Shown here one piece after another: positions 17,580-27,159 of a stretch of 64,000 nucleotides of DNA. The stretch spans positions 1,302,001 through 1,366,000 of the forward strand of contig NZ_CP133592.1 of assembly GCF_031312595.1 (NCBI RefSeq). Reading direction: 5' to 3'. The notes under the pieces are model-generated. The model was not told the DNA's origin and did no database searches. It worked only from the letters and a program-made list of their open reading frames with translations. Numbering within the stretch: position 1 is the first letter of the stretch; each line of letters starts with the position of its first letter. The position numbers were made by a program, and so were the translations under genes. The stretch comes from Methanolobus sediminis (GTDB lineage: Archaea; Halobacteriota; Methanosarcinia; Methanosarcinales; Methanosarcinaceae).

Positions 17580-19217
17580 ATGAAAGCTAGCGATCTTTTT
17601 GTGAAATGTCTTGAAAACGAGGGAGTAGAATACATATTCGGAGTGCCGGGAGAGGAAACCATCGACCTTACCGAATCACTCAGAAAATCAAAGATAAAAT
17701 TCATCCCCACAAGACATGAGCAGAGTGCTGCTTTCATGGCAGACATGTATGGAAGGCTCACCCACAAGCCAGGGGTGTGTCTTGCAACACTGGGACCAGG
17801 AGCCACAAATCTTATTACCGGTATTGCAGATGCCCAGCTTGACAGGGCACCCCTTGTAGCGATCACCGGACAGTCTGCCCTTGAAAAAACACACAAGGAA
17901 TCGCATCAATATATCGACATTGTAACGGCTTTCAAGCAATTCACAACCTGGAATTCAAAAATTACAAGACCTGATTTCATTCCGGAGATCGTTCACAAGG
18001 CTTTTGATATTGCAACAGATAGACCCGGAGCCACTCATATCGAGCTTCCAGAGGATGTGGCCAAAGAAGAAACATCAAAAGAACCCATAATAAAGAAGAA
18101 CTATCCTCATATTAGTCTTCTTGATGAAAGTGAGCTTAAGAAAGCTGCAAAAATGATCAAAGAAAGTTCAATGCCAATAATCCTTGCTGGTAATGGAGTT
18201 TTCAGAGAGAATGCAGCCAGTGAACTCAGCAGACTTGTCCAGTTCTCAGGACTTCCCGTTGTTACAACATTCATGGGAAAAGGTGCAATACCTGCCGATG
18301 ATCCTCACTATCTAGGTTCGATGGGAATCAAGGATCATGACCACATAATGTGTGGTTTTGAAATGGCTGACCTTGTAATATGTGTGGGTTTTGATTATGT
18401 CGAGTACACTCCTAAATTCTGGAACCCTGACAAATCAAAGAAGATAATTCACATCCACACAGACCACCCCGAAATTGATGAAACATATATTCCTGATATA
18501 CTGCTTGTTGGAAGCATCAGGCAGACGCTTTTCAGCATCAGGCAGCAATGTGATTTTGAAAAGGAAATGCATGAAAGATTCCAGAAGGTTCGCGCCAGGA
18601 TGAAAGCAGAAATTGAGGACTACGCCGAAGACATGTCTTTCCCTATGAAACCACAGAAGATACTCTCAGATGTACGAGAAACCATGGACCGTGGAGATAT
18701 ACTCATCAGCGATGTCGGTGCTCATAAATTGTGGATTGGAAGACTTTTCCCTGCATACGAACCGAATACGGTTTTCATTTCAAACGGACTGGCAACCATG
18801 GGATTTGCACTTCCAAGTGCCATTGCAGCAAGTATTATTAAACCTGAAAAAAAGGTTGTTGCTATTGCAGGGGATGGCGGTTTCCTTATGAATCTTCAGG
18901 ACCTTGAAACTGCTGTAAGGCTTGGCTGCAATTTTGTTGTCGTTATTTTTGACGATTCAAAATATGGACTTATTGAATGGCATGAGAAAAAAGCCTTCAA
19001 CGAGACCATGGGAATCGAGTTTACTAATCCTGACTTTGTTAAGCTGGCAGAGAGTTTTGGTGCTAAAGGAGTAAGGCTTGAAAGTGCTGAAGAGTTAAAA
19101 CCAAAGCTTGCAGAGGCTCTTAAGGCAGGCGGTGTCTGGATTCTGGATGTTCCTGTGGACTATTCTGAGAACATAAAGCTTACAGAGAAATTGAAACACA
19201 ATTTCTGCGAAATATAA
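17580..19217 (+). CDS. ThDP-dependent acetolactate synthase-like enzyme
   Basis: A 545-residue member of the acetolactate synthase/pyruvate oxidase family. The activating Glu is in RHEQSAAFMADMYGR; LGPGATNLITG marks the pyrimidine-binding domain; the central FAD/Rossmann-like domain spans about 190-330; the ThDP-Mg motif begins GDGGFLMNLQDLETA near residue 435 with the DDSKYGLIEWH loop. No regulatory (IlvN) subunit is near, which fits a catabolic AlsS-type or a related decarboxylase rather than the biosynthetic IlvB. Reaction and substrate remain uncertain. It lies 2 nt after the second aldehyde dehydrogenase. Confidence 0.82.
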   Translation: MKASDLFVKCLENEGVEYIFGVPGEETIDLTESLRKSKIKFIPTRHEQSAAFMADMYGRLTHKPGVCLATLGPGATNLITGIADAQLDRAPLVAITGQSALEKTHKESHQYIDIVTAFKQFTTWNSKITRPDFIPEIVHKAFDIATDRPGATHIELPEDVAKEETSKEPIIKKNYPHISLLDESELKKAAKMIKESSMPIILAGNGVFRENAASELSRLVQFSGLPVVTTFMGKGAIPADDPHYLGSMGIKDHDHIMCGFEMADLVICVGFDYVEYTPKFWNPDKSKKIIHIHTDHPEIDETYIPDILLVGSIRQTLFSIRQQCDFEKEMHERFQKVRARMKAEIEDYAEDMSFPMKPQKILSDVRETMDRGDILISDVGAHKLWIGRLFPAYEPNTVFISNGLATMGFALPSAIAASIIKPEKKVVAIAGDGGFLMNLQDLETAVRLGCNFVVVIFDDSKYGLIEWHEKKAFNETMGIEFTNPDFVKLAESFGAKGVRLESAEELKPKLAEALKAGGVWILDVPVDYSENIKLTEKLKHNFCEI

Positions 19218-19274
19218 GTTAAATTTAACATATGAGATCCACATATTTAAAATGTCGAATATGGGGAGACCTCG

Positions 19275-20624
19275 ATGAAAGAAGAATATGATGCTTTTGT
19301 AATCGGTACTGGGGCTGCCGGGGCAACATTTGCATATAAATTAAATGCTGCCGGATGGAAAGTAGGAATCGCCGACAACAGAGAATATGGTGGTACCTGT
19401 GCCTTAAGAGGATGTATTCCAAAGAAAGTACTTGCAGGTGTGTCCAATATAGTTGATGAACACAACAGAATGCTTGGTAAGGGTATTAAAGGCGATAAAA
19501 TTTTCATTGACTGGTCTTCACTTGTAGATTACAAAAGAACTTTTACTGAGGATCAGCCTCTGCAAAGTGAAAAAGGATACACTGACAACGGGATCGATGC
19601 ATATCACGGAACCGTACGTTTTGAGAATGAATCCACTTTGTCCGTGGGAGAAAAAAAGATCGCTTCCAGATATATAATTATCACAACCGGTTCAAAACCT
19701 CGCAGACTTAACATCCCGGGTGAGGAATATCTTGTCACAAGTGGAGAGTTCATGGAACTTGATGAATTGCCAAAAAAGATCATATTTGCCGGTGGTGGAT
19801 ACATTTCCTTTGAGTTCGCTCATATCGCAGCAAGAGCCGGATGTGACGTAACAATTTTACAAAGAGGTAACAGAGTACTAAAGCAATTCGACCATGACCT
19901 TGTGAACATGCTCGTCAAAGCTTCTGAGGAAGCAGGCATCCATGTGATCAAAGGGAAAGAACTCAAAAATATAGAAAAGATATCTCATGGTTTTAAGGTG
20001 ACCACCTGCTGTAAGGACGGTGAAAAAGATGAGATATTCTTTGCGGATATGATCGTCCACGGTCTGGGAAGAGTTCCGGCTATTGAAGAACTACAGCTTG
20101 ATAAAGGCAATGTGATACTTGATAAAGGGAACATATCCCTTAACGAATATTTCCAGAGTGTTTCCAACCCCAGAGTATATGCAGCAGGCGATTGCATACG
20201 TCCGGGTCCTGCTCTCACCCCTGTTGTGAGCTTCCAGGCAGATATTGCTGCTACGAATATACTTGAAGGAAATAAAGAAGTTGCTGATTACACTGTCATA
20301 CCTTCCACAGTGTTCACGATACCACCTCTGTCAGGCGTAGGTATCACGGAAAGCGATTCATCAAAGGACCACAAGGTACTTTTCTATGACATGAGCCAGT
20401 GGTATTCTTCCAGAAGAATTAATTCCGGATATGCTGCCTCCAAAGTAATAATAGATGAGTCCAGTGATCTTATACTGGGAGCACATCTGCTGGCACCAAA
20501 TTCAGAAGAGGTCATCAATCTTTTTGCAATGGCCATGAGATATGGCCTGACAGCAACTCAATTAAGATCAATGGTATTTTCATATCCAAGCGTAGCATAT
20601 GATTTAAACTACATGTTAAAATGA
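19275..20624 (+). CDS. FAD-dependent pyridine nucleotide-disulfide oxidoreductase
   Basis: A 449-residue class I flavoprotein. FAD-binding motif GTGAAGATFAYKL near the start, redox pair in GGTCALRGCIPKK (Cys-x4-Cys), NAD(P) motif FAGGGYISFEFAHIA around residue 175, and FAD-contact AAGDCIRPG. The C-terminal HP-x-x-SE segment that supplies the catalytic His in glutathione reductase reads FSYPSVAYDL here, with Tyr in the His position. This points away from classic GSR or dihydrolipoamide dehydrogenase and toward divergent reductases. The disulfide substrate is unknown. GGGGAG precedes the ATG. Confidence 0.8.
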   Translation: MKEEYDAFVIGTGAAGATFAYKLNAAGWKVGIADNREYGGTCALRGCIPKKVLAGVSNIVDEHNRMLGKGIKGDKIFIDWSSLVDYKRTFTEDQPLQSEKGYTDNGIDAYHGTVRFENESTLSVGEKKIASRYIIITTGSKPRRLNIPGEEYLVTSGEFMELDELPKKIIFAGGGYISFEFAHIAARAGCDVTILQRGNRVLKQFDHDLVNMLVKASEEAGIHVIKGKELKNIEKISHGFKVTTCCKDGEKDEIFFADMIVHGLGRVPAIEELQLDKGNVILDKGNISLNEYFQSVSNPRVYAAGDCIRPGPALTPVVSFQADIAATNILEGNKEVADYTVIPSTVFTIPPLSGVGITESDSSKDHKVLFYDMSQWYSSRRINSGYAASKVIIDESSDLILGAHLLAPNSEEVINLFAMAMRYGLTATQLRSMVFSYPSVAYDLNYMLK

Positions 20625-20714
20625 TCAGCAATTTCCATAACATTGATATCCGAAATTGTTTTCGACAAAATCGGGAGGAAATAACAGTGACAATTGATTT
20701 GAAAGGGATTTAAC

Positions 20715-22685
20715 ATGACCCGGCATATAGTTCTTGGAAACCAGTCCCTTCTTGTAAACATTGACAAATGGTTACAGGTCAGAGACATATATTTTCCCTA
20801 TGTAGGACAGGAAAATCACTTATCAGGGCATGCACAGAAGATCGGGGTATATGTTGACGGGAATCTTTCATGGATAAATGATCCCGGATGGGAAAGAAAA
20901 CTTGCCTACCGCAAAAGCACACTTATATCAGAAAACCATGCCACAAATCCACATATTGGAATTGAGATCGTACTTGAAGAGTGTGTTCATTTTGAACATA
21001 ACATATTCCTGCGTAAAGTCATTATAAAGAATATGAGGGATTATCAGAGAGAAATACGCCTTTTTTTCAATCAGGATTTTCACCTTTATGGAAACGGTAT
21101 CGGAGATACAGCAATCTACCAGATGAATCACAATGTAATCGTACATTATAAGAATTCGAGATACTTTCTCATAGGAGCACTGAAATCTGACAGAAGTGAA
21201 GATATCACAAGCGATATTGACGATTTTGCCATTGGAAAGGCAGAATACAAGGGTCTACAGGGAACATTTAAAGATGCGGAAGATGGGATCCTTTCCAGAA
21301 ATCCAGTGGCACAGGGAACTGTTGATTCTACCATAGGTATTCATTTTGAAATACCTGCTGATGCGGAAAAAGCAATGTACTATTATATTATAGCAGGAGA
21401 GAATTTCCAGGATATTTATGAACTGAACAGCTTCATCAGGGAAAAAGGACCACAGAATATTCTGGAAGAAACCGTGAAAGACAATCTTTCATGGTTATCC
21501 AAAATATCAATAGACATATCCGGTCTGGACCAGAATATCTCTGAACTATACAGACGTTCTCTTCTCATAATAAAAACACAAACCGACAAGAGAGGGGCTA
21601 TTCTTGCTGCAAACGATTCCGATAACATGCAATTTAATAAGGACACATACAGTTATATGTGGTCCAGGGATGGGGCACTGACTGCTGTTGCAATGATAAA
21701 AGCAGGTTATCCTGAATTCACAAAGCCTTTTTTCCTTTTTTGCAGAGATGTGCTCTGGTGGCCAGGTTGTATGCTTCATAAATACAACCCCGACAGGACA
21801 CTCGGAAGTAGCTGGCATCCCTGGGTAGAATTTGGTAAACCCTCTTTACCAATTCAGGAAGATGAAACAGCACTTGTTATCCACGCCCTATGGCAATACT
21901 ACGAAGCAACGAAAGATATTGATTTTATAAAGGAGCTCTATGAACCTCTGATAAAAAAGGCAGTCTTTTTTATGAACAGTTACCGCTATCCCAACGAACT
22001 GCCTCGTGAAAGCTATGATCTATGGGAGGAAAGAAGGGGTGTTTTCACATTCACTGCTTCCGCTGTCTATGCGGGATTAACGGCAGGAGAGAAATTAGCT
22101 GATCTCTTCGAAGACCATGAAACCTGCACTATTTGCAGGGATACATACCTGGGTTTAAGGAGTGGTATAATTGAGGAGCTGTATGATTCTGAAAATAAGA
22201 TATTCCTTAGAGGTGTCAACTACACGGATGGTGACATCGATAAAAAAACAGCAGACAATACTGCTGACAGCAGTGTCTATGCTGTTTTTGATTTCAATGT
22301 CCTGCCCGCAGATGATCCCAGGGTGGAAAGTACAATGACAAAAATGGAGAGAAAACTGTGGGTGGAACAAAAGGGCGGCCTTGCACGGTATGAGAACGAT
22401 CAGTACCATCGTCAAAGTGATACGATTCCCGGTAATCCGTGGATCATCTGCACTCTATGGCTTGCCAAATGGTACATCGCAAAAGCAAAGGATCCCGAAA
22501 GTCTTGCAAAACCACTTGAACTTATCAAATGGGTGGCAAACTGCTCCCTTGAGACGGGAATTATGCCAGAACAGGTACACCCTTTCACAGGGGAACCTTT
22601 GTCAGTAGCTCCCCTGACATGGAGTCATGCAGAATTTGTGGATACTTTAAATAAATATATTGAAAAACAAAAATCGTTTGTCTGA
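20715..22685 (+). CDS. GH15 family glucoamylase/glucodextranase-like
   Basis: A 656-residue cytoplasmic-looking protein (no signal peptide) with a beta-sandwich N-terminal domain (to about 260) and an (alpha/alpha)6 barrel. Catalytic candidates: Glu in ESYDLWEERRG (general acid) and Glu in LTWSHAEFVDTL near the end (base), plus YMWSRDGALTAVA and the IMPEQVHP loop. Related archaeal enzymes release glucose from maltodextrins or glycogen, which would fit turnover of stored glycogen in a methanogen. A tiny ORF with its own GGGAGG site (GTG 20687 to TAA 20713) ends one base before the ATG and could couple translation. Confidence 0.85.
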   Translation: MTRHIVLGNQSLLVNIDKWLQVRDIYFPYVGQENHLSGHAQKIGVYVDGNLSWINDPGWERKLAYRKSTLISENHATNPHIGIEIVLEECVHFEHNIFLRKVIIKNMRDYQREIRLFFNQDFHLYGNGIGDTAIYQMNHNVIVHYKNSRYFLIGALKSDRSEDITSDIDDFAIGKAEYKGLQGTFKDAEDGILSRNPVAQGTVDSTIGIHFEIPADAEKAMYYYIIAGENFQDIYELNSFIREKGPQNILEETVKDNLSWLSKISIDISGLDQNISELYRRSLLIIKTQTDKRGAILAANDSDNMQFNKDTYSYMWSRDGALTAVAMIKAGYPEFTKPFFLFCRDVLWWPGCMLHKYNPDRTLGSSWHPWVEFGKPSLPIQEDETALVIHALWQYYEATKDIDFIKELYEPLIKKAVFFMNSYRYPNELPRESYDLWEERRGVFTFTASAVYAGLTAGEKLADLFEDHETCTICRDTYLGLRSGIIEELYDSENKIFLRGVNYTDGDIDKKTADNTADSSVYAVFDFNVLPADDPRVESTMTKMERKLWVEQKGGLARYENDQYHRQSDTIPGNPWIICTLWLAKWYIAKAKDPESLAKPLELIKWVANCSLETGIMPEQVHPFTGEPLSVAPLTWSHAEFVDTLNKYIEKQKSFV

Positions 22686-22739
22686 CCCCATCTTAGCAGA
22701 TGATTATGCATTGATAGGCATATTGTGAGGTGAAGATTA

Positions 22740-22853
22740 ATGGAAACAAATACACATAATAAAAGAAATAAGTTTGAATGTGAAGTCTGTAAGATGACAT
22801 TCCCCACTCAGGAAGAATATGAAAAACACATGCGCCAAAATCACAATCAATAA
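22740..22853 (+). CDS. 37-aa C2H2 zinc-finger microprotein
   Basis: A short ORF with GAGGTGA 6 nt upstream of the ATG. The product is one classical C2H2 finger: CEVC, 12 residues, H, 4 residues, H (KHMRQNH), with a short polar N-terminus. Such single-finger proteins occur in haloarchaea and methanogens and can bind DNA or partner proteins. It follows the glucoamylase by 54 nt. Confidence 0.75.
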   Translation: METNTHNKRNKFECEVCKMTFPTQEEYEKHMRQNHNQ

Positions 22854-22890
22854 AAGGATAATCTGACATTGGAAAAATCCCACAACCAAC

Positions 22891-23079
22891 AGCATTGCAG
22901 TACTCACTGCTTTCATCGGCAGCGGCGGTCTCGGAGAAATAATATTCCAGGGACTTATAGGATACAACACAACTACCCTTCTTGCAGGCGCTATACCTGC
23001 TATCATGCTTGCAATAATGATAGATGCATCTTTTACAATGCTTGAGAAAAAAGTTACTCCCGGCTATTCCAGTGAATAA
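22891..23079 (+). pseudogene. C-terminal remnant of a betaine/proline-type ABC permease (ProW/OpuAB)
   Basis: The frame from 22891 reads SIAVLTAFIGSGGLGEIIFQ, then a region like GLxxxNTTTLLAGAIPAIML, and ends at TAA 23077-23079. The pattern ..GSGGLGE.IFQGL....T.LLAGAIPA..LA...D matches the last membrane spans of ProW/OpuAB permeases. No start codon or upstream permease sequence remains, and no ATPase or binding-protein gene is adjacent. This is a truncated leftover of a quaternary-amine uptake system. Confidence 0.75.
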
Positions 23080-23139
23080 GACTAGGCATTAAGCCAATAC
23101 TTTTAATCCTTCATTGCGTTAGAGCAAAAAGACAGAAAA

Positions 23140-23946
23140 ATGAGCCTGAAGGACGAGCTTAAGGGAAAGATTTCTGAAAAGGGACTTGAAAAACTGCCCA
23201 ACCGTTTCGATATTGTAGGGGACATTGCTGTTGTATCCATACCTGATGAGCTGGAAAGCTACAAAGAAGATATAGCCTGTGCTATCACTGGAAGGATGCA
23301 GAATATCAAAAATGTGCTGAACAAAGTCTCAAAACTTGAAGGCAACAGGAGAGTTGCAGGTTTTGAGATCATTGCAGGAAACAGCACAGAAACCATCCAC
23401 AAAGAGTTCGGGTTCTCTTACAAAATTGACCTCAGACAATCTTTTTTCAATGGTAGGCTCTCTTATGAGCGAAAAAGAGTGGCATCCCTGATAAAACCAG
23501 AAGAAAATATACTTGTGCCTTTCAGCGGAGTAGGACCTTTTGCTATACCTGCTGCTGCGTCTGCTGCCAGTGTAGTTGCAGTGGAAATGAACCGGGCCGC
23601 CTGCAAGTCTTTTATAACAAACCGCAGACTCAATGGACTTGAAGATAAAATACATATTATCAATGCCGATGCCAACAGCATACCAAATCTACTAAAAACT
23701 GAGTTTGACAGGGCAATAATACCGACACCCTATGGCATGGATCATTTTCTTGAAACCATTTCTCCACTAGTAAAAAAGGGAGGATTCATTCATTTCTATA
23801 CCTTCAAACCAAAAGAGAAGATTCCGGAACTCATCAAAAGATATGAAAGTATGGGATTTGAAGTCCTGTTCCATCGAAGATGTGGAAATGTGGCACCCGG
23901 AATTAGCAGATGGGTCTTTGACCTAAAAAATGAGATTTTATTTTAA
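23140..23946 (+). CDS. Trm5/Taw2-family tRNA methyltransferase-like protein
   Basis: A 268-residue Rossmann methyltransferase. TIHKEFGFSYKIDLRQSFFN and GRLSYERKRVASL are the Trm5/TYW2 family signatures before motif I (LVPFSGVGPFAIPAA); VVAVEMNRAACKSFITN is the acidic post-I strand. The usual NLP motif IV reads IIPTPYG. It could be tRNA(m1G37) methyltransferase or the aminocarboxypropyl transferase Taw2 of wyosine synthesis. The altered motif IV leans toward Taw2, and Taw1 is encoded nearby. An N-terminal domain typical of full-length Trm5b is lacking. Confidence 0.75.
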   Translation: MSLKDELKGKISEKGLEKLPNRFDIVGDIAVVSIPDELESYKEDIACAITGRMQNIKNVLNKVSKLEGNRRVAGFEIIAGNSTETIHKEFGFSYKIDLRQSFFNGRLSYERKRVASLIKPEENILVPFSGVGPFAIPAAASAASVVAVEMNRAACKSFITNRRLNGLEDKIHIINADANSIPNLLKTEFDRAIIPTPYGMDHFLETISPLVKKGGFIHFYTFKPKEKIPELIKRYESMGFEVLFHRRCGNVAPGISRWVFDLKNEILF

Positions 23947-23960
23947 AAAAGGAAACGATA

Positions 23961-23981
23961 TGAGAAAGATTAACTTTCTCA
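23961..23981. terminator. Bidirectional hairpin between converging genes
   Basis: TGAGAAAG-ATTAA-CTTTCTCA forms an 8-bp stem. The minus-strand copy contains the TGA stop of argS, and the plus-strand copy lies 14 nt after the methyltransferase stop. Confidence 0.55.
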
Positions 23982-25682
23982 CATTGATTCAGGTGCACCG
24001 ATACCAAGGGTATCAAGAGCGTTTGCAAGGACTATCCTTGCACAGTTCACAAGAGCCAGCCTGCTTGCTCTGATGTCATCCTCTTCTGCACTTACCACAG
24101 GCACGAACCTGTAGAACTGGTTGAATGCATCTGCAAGTTCCCTGGCATATATGGCTATTGTATGTGGTTTCAAATCTTTTGCACATACATCAATGATACT
24201 ATCAAAGGCTGCCATCTTCTTGATAAGGTCAACCTCGGTATCCTCGGTAAGAAGTGAGGGATCAATTTCCTCTGCAGGGTTCCACTTGCCTTCCTCTTCT
24301 GCCTTTTTGAGAATATTGCATGCCCTTGCATGTGAATATTGAATGAAAGGAGCTCCCTGCTTCTCAAAGTCAAGTGCCTCTTTCCAGTCGAAGACAGTGG
24401 ATTTCTCAGGTGATACTTTCACGATATCATACCTGACAGCACCGATACCGACCATGCTGGCAACATCTTTTTTGAACTCGTCTTCCATCTCAGGTCTGCG
24501 CTTGTCGACCTCAGCATAAGCACGTTCCTCTATCTGGTCCAGCAGGTCATCAGCGGAAATGAACTTTCCACGGCGGGTACTCATGGAACCTTCTGGAAGT
24601 GAGACGAACTCGAAAATTACAATTTCAGGCTCTTTCTTGCCTATAGCATTAAGAGTTGCTTTAAGCTGTCCTGAAATGAGTTTGTGGTCTGCACCCAGAA
24701 CATCGATCATCCTGTCTGCACGCTCGCCTTTCCACTCATGGTAAGCAAGGTCACGTGTTGTATAAAGAGAAGTTCCGTCAGTACGCTGGATAACAAGGGT
24801 CTTTTCAAAACCGTAATCTGCAAGGTCTACTACAAGAGCACCGTTGTCATCTGAAGTTCTTCCGGTTGCCTTGATCTCCTCGACTATCCTGGAAACCGCA
24901 CCTGAACGGATAAAACCGGATTCATGTGGGAAACTGTCATGACTGACATTCATTCTCAGAAGGGTCTGCTTGATGCCTGTTACAGCAAATTCCACGGCTT
25001 CAGCGAAGCTCTTAATGGTTTCCTCATCACCACTTTCAACAAGCTGCATGCGTTTGTCAATTTCTGCAACCTTGTCAGGTTCTTCGTTAAGGATAACATT
25101 TGCCTTGATGTAAACATCTGCTATAGCGTGATCAGGCTTCTTTGATGTGTCGAACTCAAAAAGTGAGAGTGCCCATGAAACAATAGCGATCTGGCGACCC
25201 ATGTCATTGACATAGTACTGGGTCTCGACTTCATAACCTGCTTTCTTGAGGATTCTGACAAGTGTGTCACCGATAATGGAATTGCGTATGTGACCTACGT
25301 GAAGCGGACCGTTAGGGTTGGCAGAAGTGTGCTCAAGAAGTATTTTTCCTTCACAGAAATTACCGCCGAAGTTTTCCTTTTCCTCAAGGATTGCTTTTAC
25401 AGTATTGTCCACATAATTGCGACCTGCATCAATATTGATGTAAGGACCAACGGTTTTGATAGCACCTATCAGGGAACCGTCAGGTAAGTCAATTGCAGCG
25501 ACTATTTTGTCAGCAAGCTCTTTTGGGTTGCACTTTGCCTGTGCAGCCAGCCTGAAAGCCACCTTTGAAGCAATATCCGCATGCTGTGATGGCTCAAGCC
25601 CAAGGTCATCTACTTCATATCCAAGGGATTTCAGGGCAATGTCAAGAGCCTCTGTAACCTGTCTTTTAAATTCTAGGAACAA
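23979..25682 (-). CDS. argS: Arginyl-tRNA synthetase
   Basis: Charges tRNA-Arg. Class I features: SANPNGPLHVGHIRNSIIGD with the HIGH motif (HVGH), an N-terminal Add1-like domain, and the DALR anticodon-binding domain at the end (QYSHARACNILKKAEE, FNQFYRFVPV). The KMSKS loop position reads SMSTRRGKFISADDL, as in many archaeal ArgS. The start was set at TTG 25682 because AGGTG lies 6 nt upstream; GTG 25691 would itself fall inside that site. The gene is 26 nt downstream of aRF1 on the same strand. Confidence 0.95.
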   Translation of the reverse strand: MFLEFKRQVTEALDIALKSLGYEVDDLGLEPSQHADIASKVAFRLAAQAKCNPKELADKIVAAIDLPDGSLIGAIKTVGPYINIDAGRNYVDNTVKAILEEKENFGGNFCEGKILLEHTSANPNGPLHVGHIRNSIIGDTLVRILKKAGYEVETQYYVNDMGRQIAIVSWALSLFEFDTSKKPDHAIADVYIKANVILNEEPDKVAEIDKRMQLVESGDEETIKSFAEAVEFAVTGIKQTLLRMNVSHDSFPHESGFIRSGAVSRIVEEIKATGRTSDDNGALVVDLADYGFEKTLVIQRTDGTSLYTTRDLAYHEWKGERADRMIDVLGADHKLISGQLKATLNAIGKKEPEIVIFEFVSLPEGSMSTRRGKFISADDLLDQIEERAYAEVDKRRPEMEDEFKKDVASMVGIGAVRYDIVKVSPEKSTVFDWKEALDFEKQGAPFIQYSHARACNILKKAEEEGKWNPAEEIDPSLLTEDTEVDLIKKMAAFDSIIDVCAKDLKPHTIAIYARELADAFNQFYRFVPVVSAEEDDIRASRLALVNCARIVLANALDTLGIGAPESM

Positions 25683-25708
25683 AAATAACACCTACACTAA
25701 TAATTAGA

Positions 25709-26953
25709 TCAGACACCGGTACTGAATCTCAGAATGGCTACTATTCCACCGAATGCATTCAGAAGCTGGGAACCTTCATCGAAGTCGGTTGATATGAACT
25801 CAACCTGTGTTGCCATCTGGTCAGCAAGCTCTGAGAGTTCATCTACGATATCCACTCTTTCTATTAATTCCATATTGGAACCACATACAGGGCATGGAAT
25901 GTTGGAAGTATCCTCTTCTCCCGGTTTGAAATTTCGGGTGATTCCACCTTCGTAATCTCCGTTGGGACATTTAAGAGTGAGTCTCTCAGCTCTTAATCCC
26001 TCTGAGATCATAAGAATCTCTACTGCGCCGATATTCAGGTTCTCACGGACCTGGGCTTCTCCATATGCAGCCTTGCCGGAATCAGAAACAAGTTCTGTAA
26101 AGAAACGCTGCATGAGCTTTTTCTCAACCATAAGGTCAAGGTCTGAAAGTCTTTCGCTGGCAGCGTTCACCAGTTCATTGAGACCTGATTCATCGGTGTA
26201 TGCTACATCAAAGAGACCAAGTACCTTTTTCTGGATCTCGTGGTGCAGGAACTCTCCTGACTCAAACTCTTCCTTTGTAGGGGAAGGACCACCGATAAGG
26301 ACACCTTCGAAGTCCTTGTGGTCTATTGTCAGGAAAACATCGCTGGCAGCATCACCTATACGCTTGTAGAAATCATGAATTGCAATAAGCCTGAGCTGCT
26401 GGAACCTGTGAGCACTCTGACCTCCTTTTCTCTGTTTTCCCGGAACAGTAGATGTCAGGTTTCTGTGAGCTTCTATGCGCTTTCCTACAAGAAGACCAAC
26501 TGTTGCTTCTCTTCTGTCAAGAACCAGAAGACCGTATGTCTTTGCATCCTTAAGCATTTCCTCAAGTGGTTCAAGGAAGAATGCGGAATCACAGTGATAT
26601 CTGTATGTGACAATTGGCTGAGGAGGTTCGAGTATGCGTGTTTCCATGTTAGTCTTGTTTGCACCGATATCCACAGCACCTGTGAAAAAAACAATACCAT
26701 TCTCAGGAACTTCCACATATCTGAGCCTTGAAAGCAGGGATTCCAGTGCACCCTGCACATTATCACGTGTAACTTTGGACTTGATGTTAGCAGCCTGACC
26801 GTGCTCGGTCCTGAGCTGTGATGTTACATCTGATATTTGCTTTGTGGGGGGGATATACAGAGAGATAAGTTCGGTACCACGTCCTTTTTTGGTACGGAGC
26901 TCCTCTAATGATTTTTTAAATTCATATTTTGAATGAGCAGATTGTTCTGACAT
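25709..26953 (-). CDS. prf1: Peptide chain release factor aRF1
   Basis: Recognises stop codons and triggers peptide release. Stop-decoding motifs NIKS (56-59) and YHCDSAF (YxCxxxF, 119-125) are intact; the catalytic GGQ is at 177-179 in GKQRKGGQSAH. A C-terminal Cys pair (PCPVCGS) begins domain 3's zinc element, with an earlier CPNGDYEGG. All three stops, including UAG, should therefore be recognised, so pyrrolysine insertion must compete with this factor. It heads a likely two-gene unit with argS; a TATA-like CTATATTTATAG lies upstream. Confidence 0.96.
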   Translation of the reverse strand: MSEQSAHSKYEFKKSLEELRTKKGRGTELISLYIPPTKQISDVTSQLRTEHGQAANIKSKVTRDNVQGALESLLSRLRYVEVPENGIVFFTGAVDIGANKTNMETRILEPPQPIVTYRYHCDSAFFLEPLEEMLKDAKTYGLLVLDRREATVGLLVGKRIEAHRNLTSTVPGKQRKGGQSAHRFQQLRLIAIHDFYKRIGDAASDVFLTIDHKDFEGVLIGGPSPTKEEFESGEFLHHEIQKKVLGLFDVAYTDESGLNELVNAASERLSDLDLMVEKKLMQRFFTELVSDSGKAAYGEAQVRENLNIGAVEILMISEGLRAERLTLKCPNGDYEGGITRNFKPGEEDTSNIPCPVCGSNMELIERVDIVDELSELADQMATQVEFISTDFDEGSQLLNAFGGIVAILRFSTGV

Positions 26954-27159
26954 TGTGTGAATACTCCATTTGAATAAAGTGATTATCTATATCTTCGATT
27001 ATTTTGGTTGCTTATCTATGCCGTTGCTATAAATATAGATTGTGACAGAGGTTGTGGCACAAACTGTAGTAACTATAGTAATTACCGATATGATGAGACT
27101 TAGAATAGTAGAATGTATTAAACATAGTCCTGACTCCGTGTAGAAAAAAATGTATCTTG

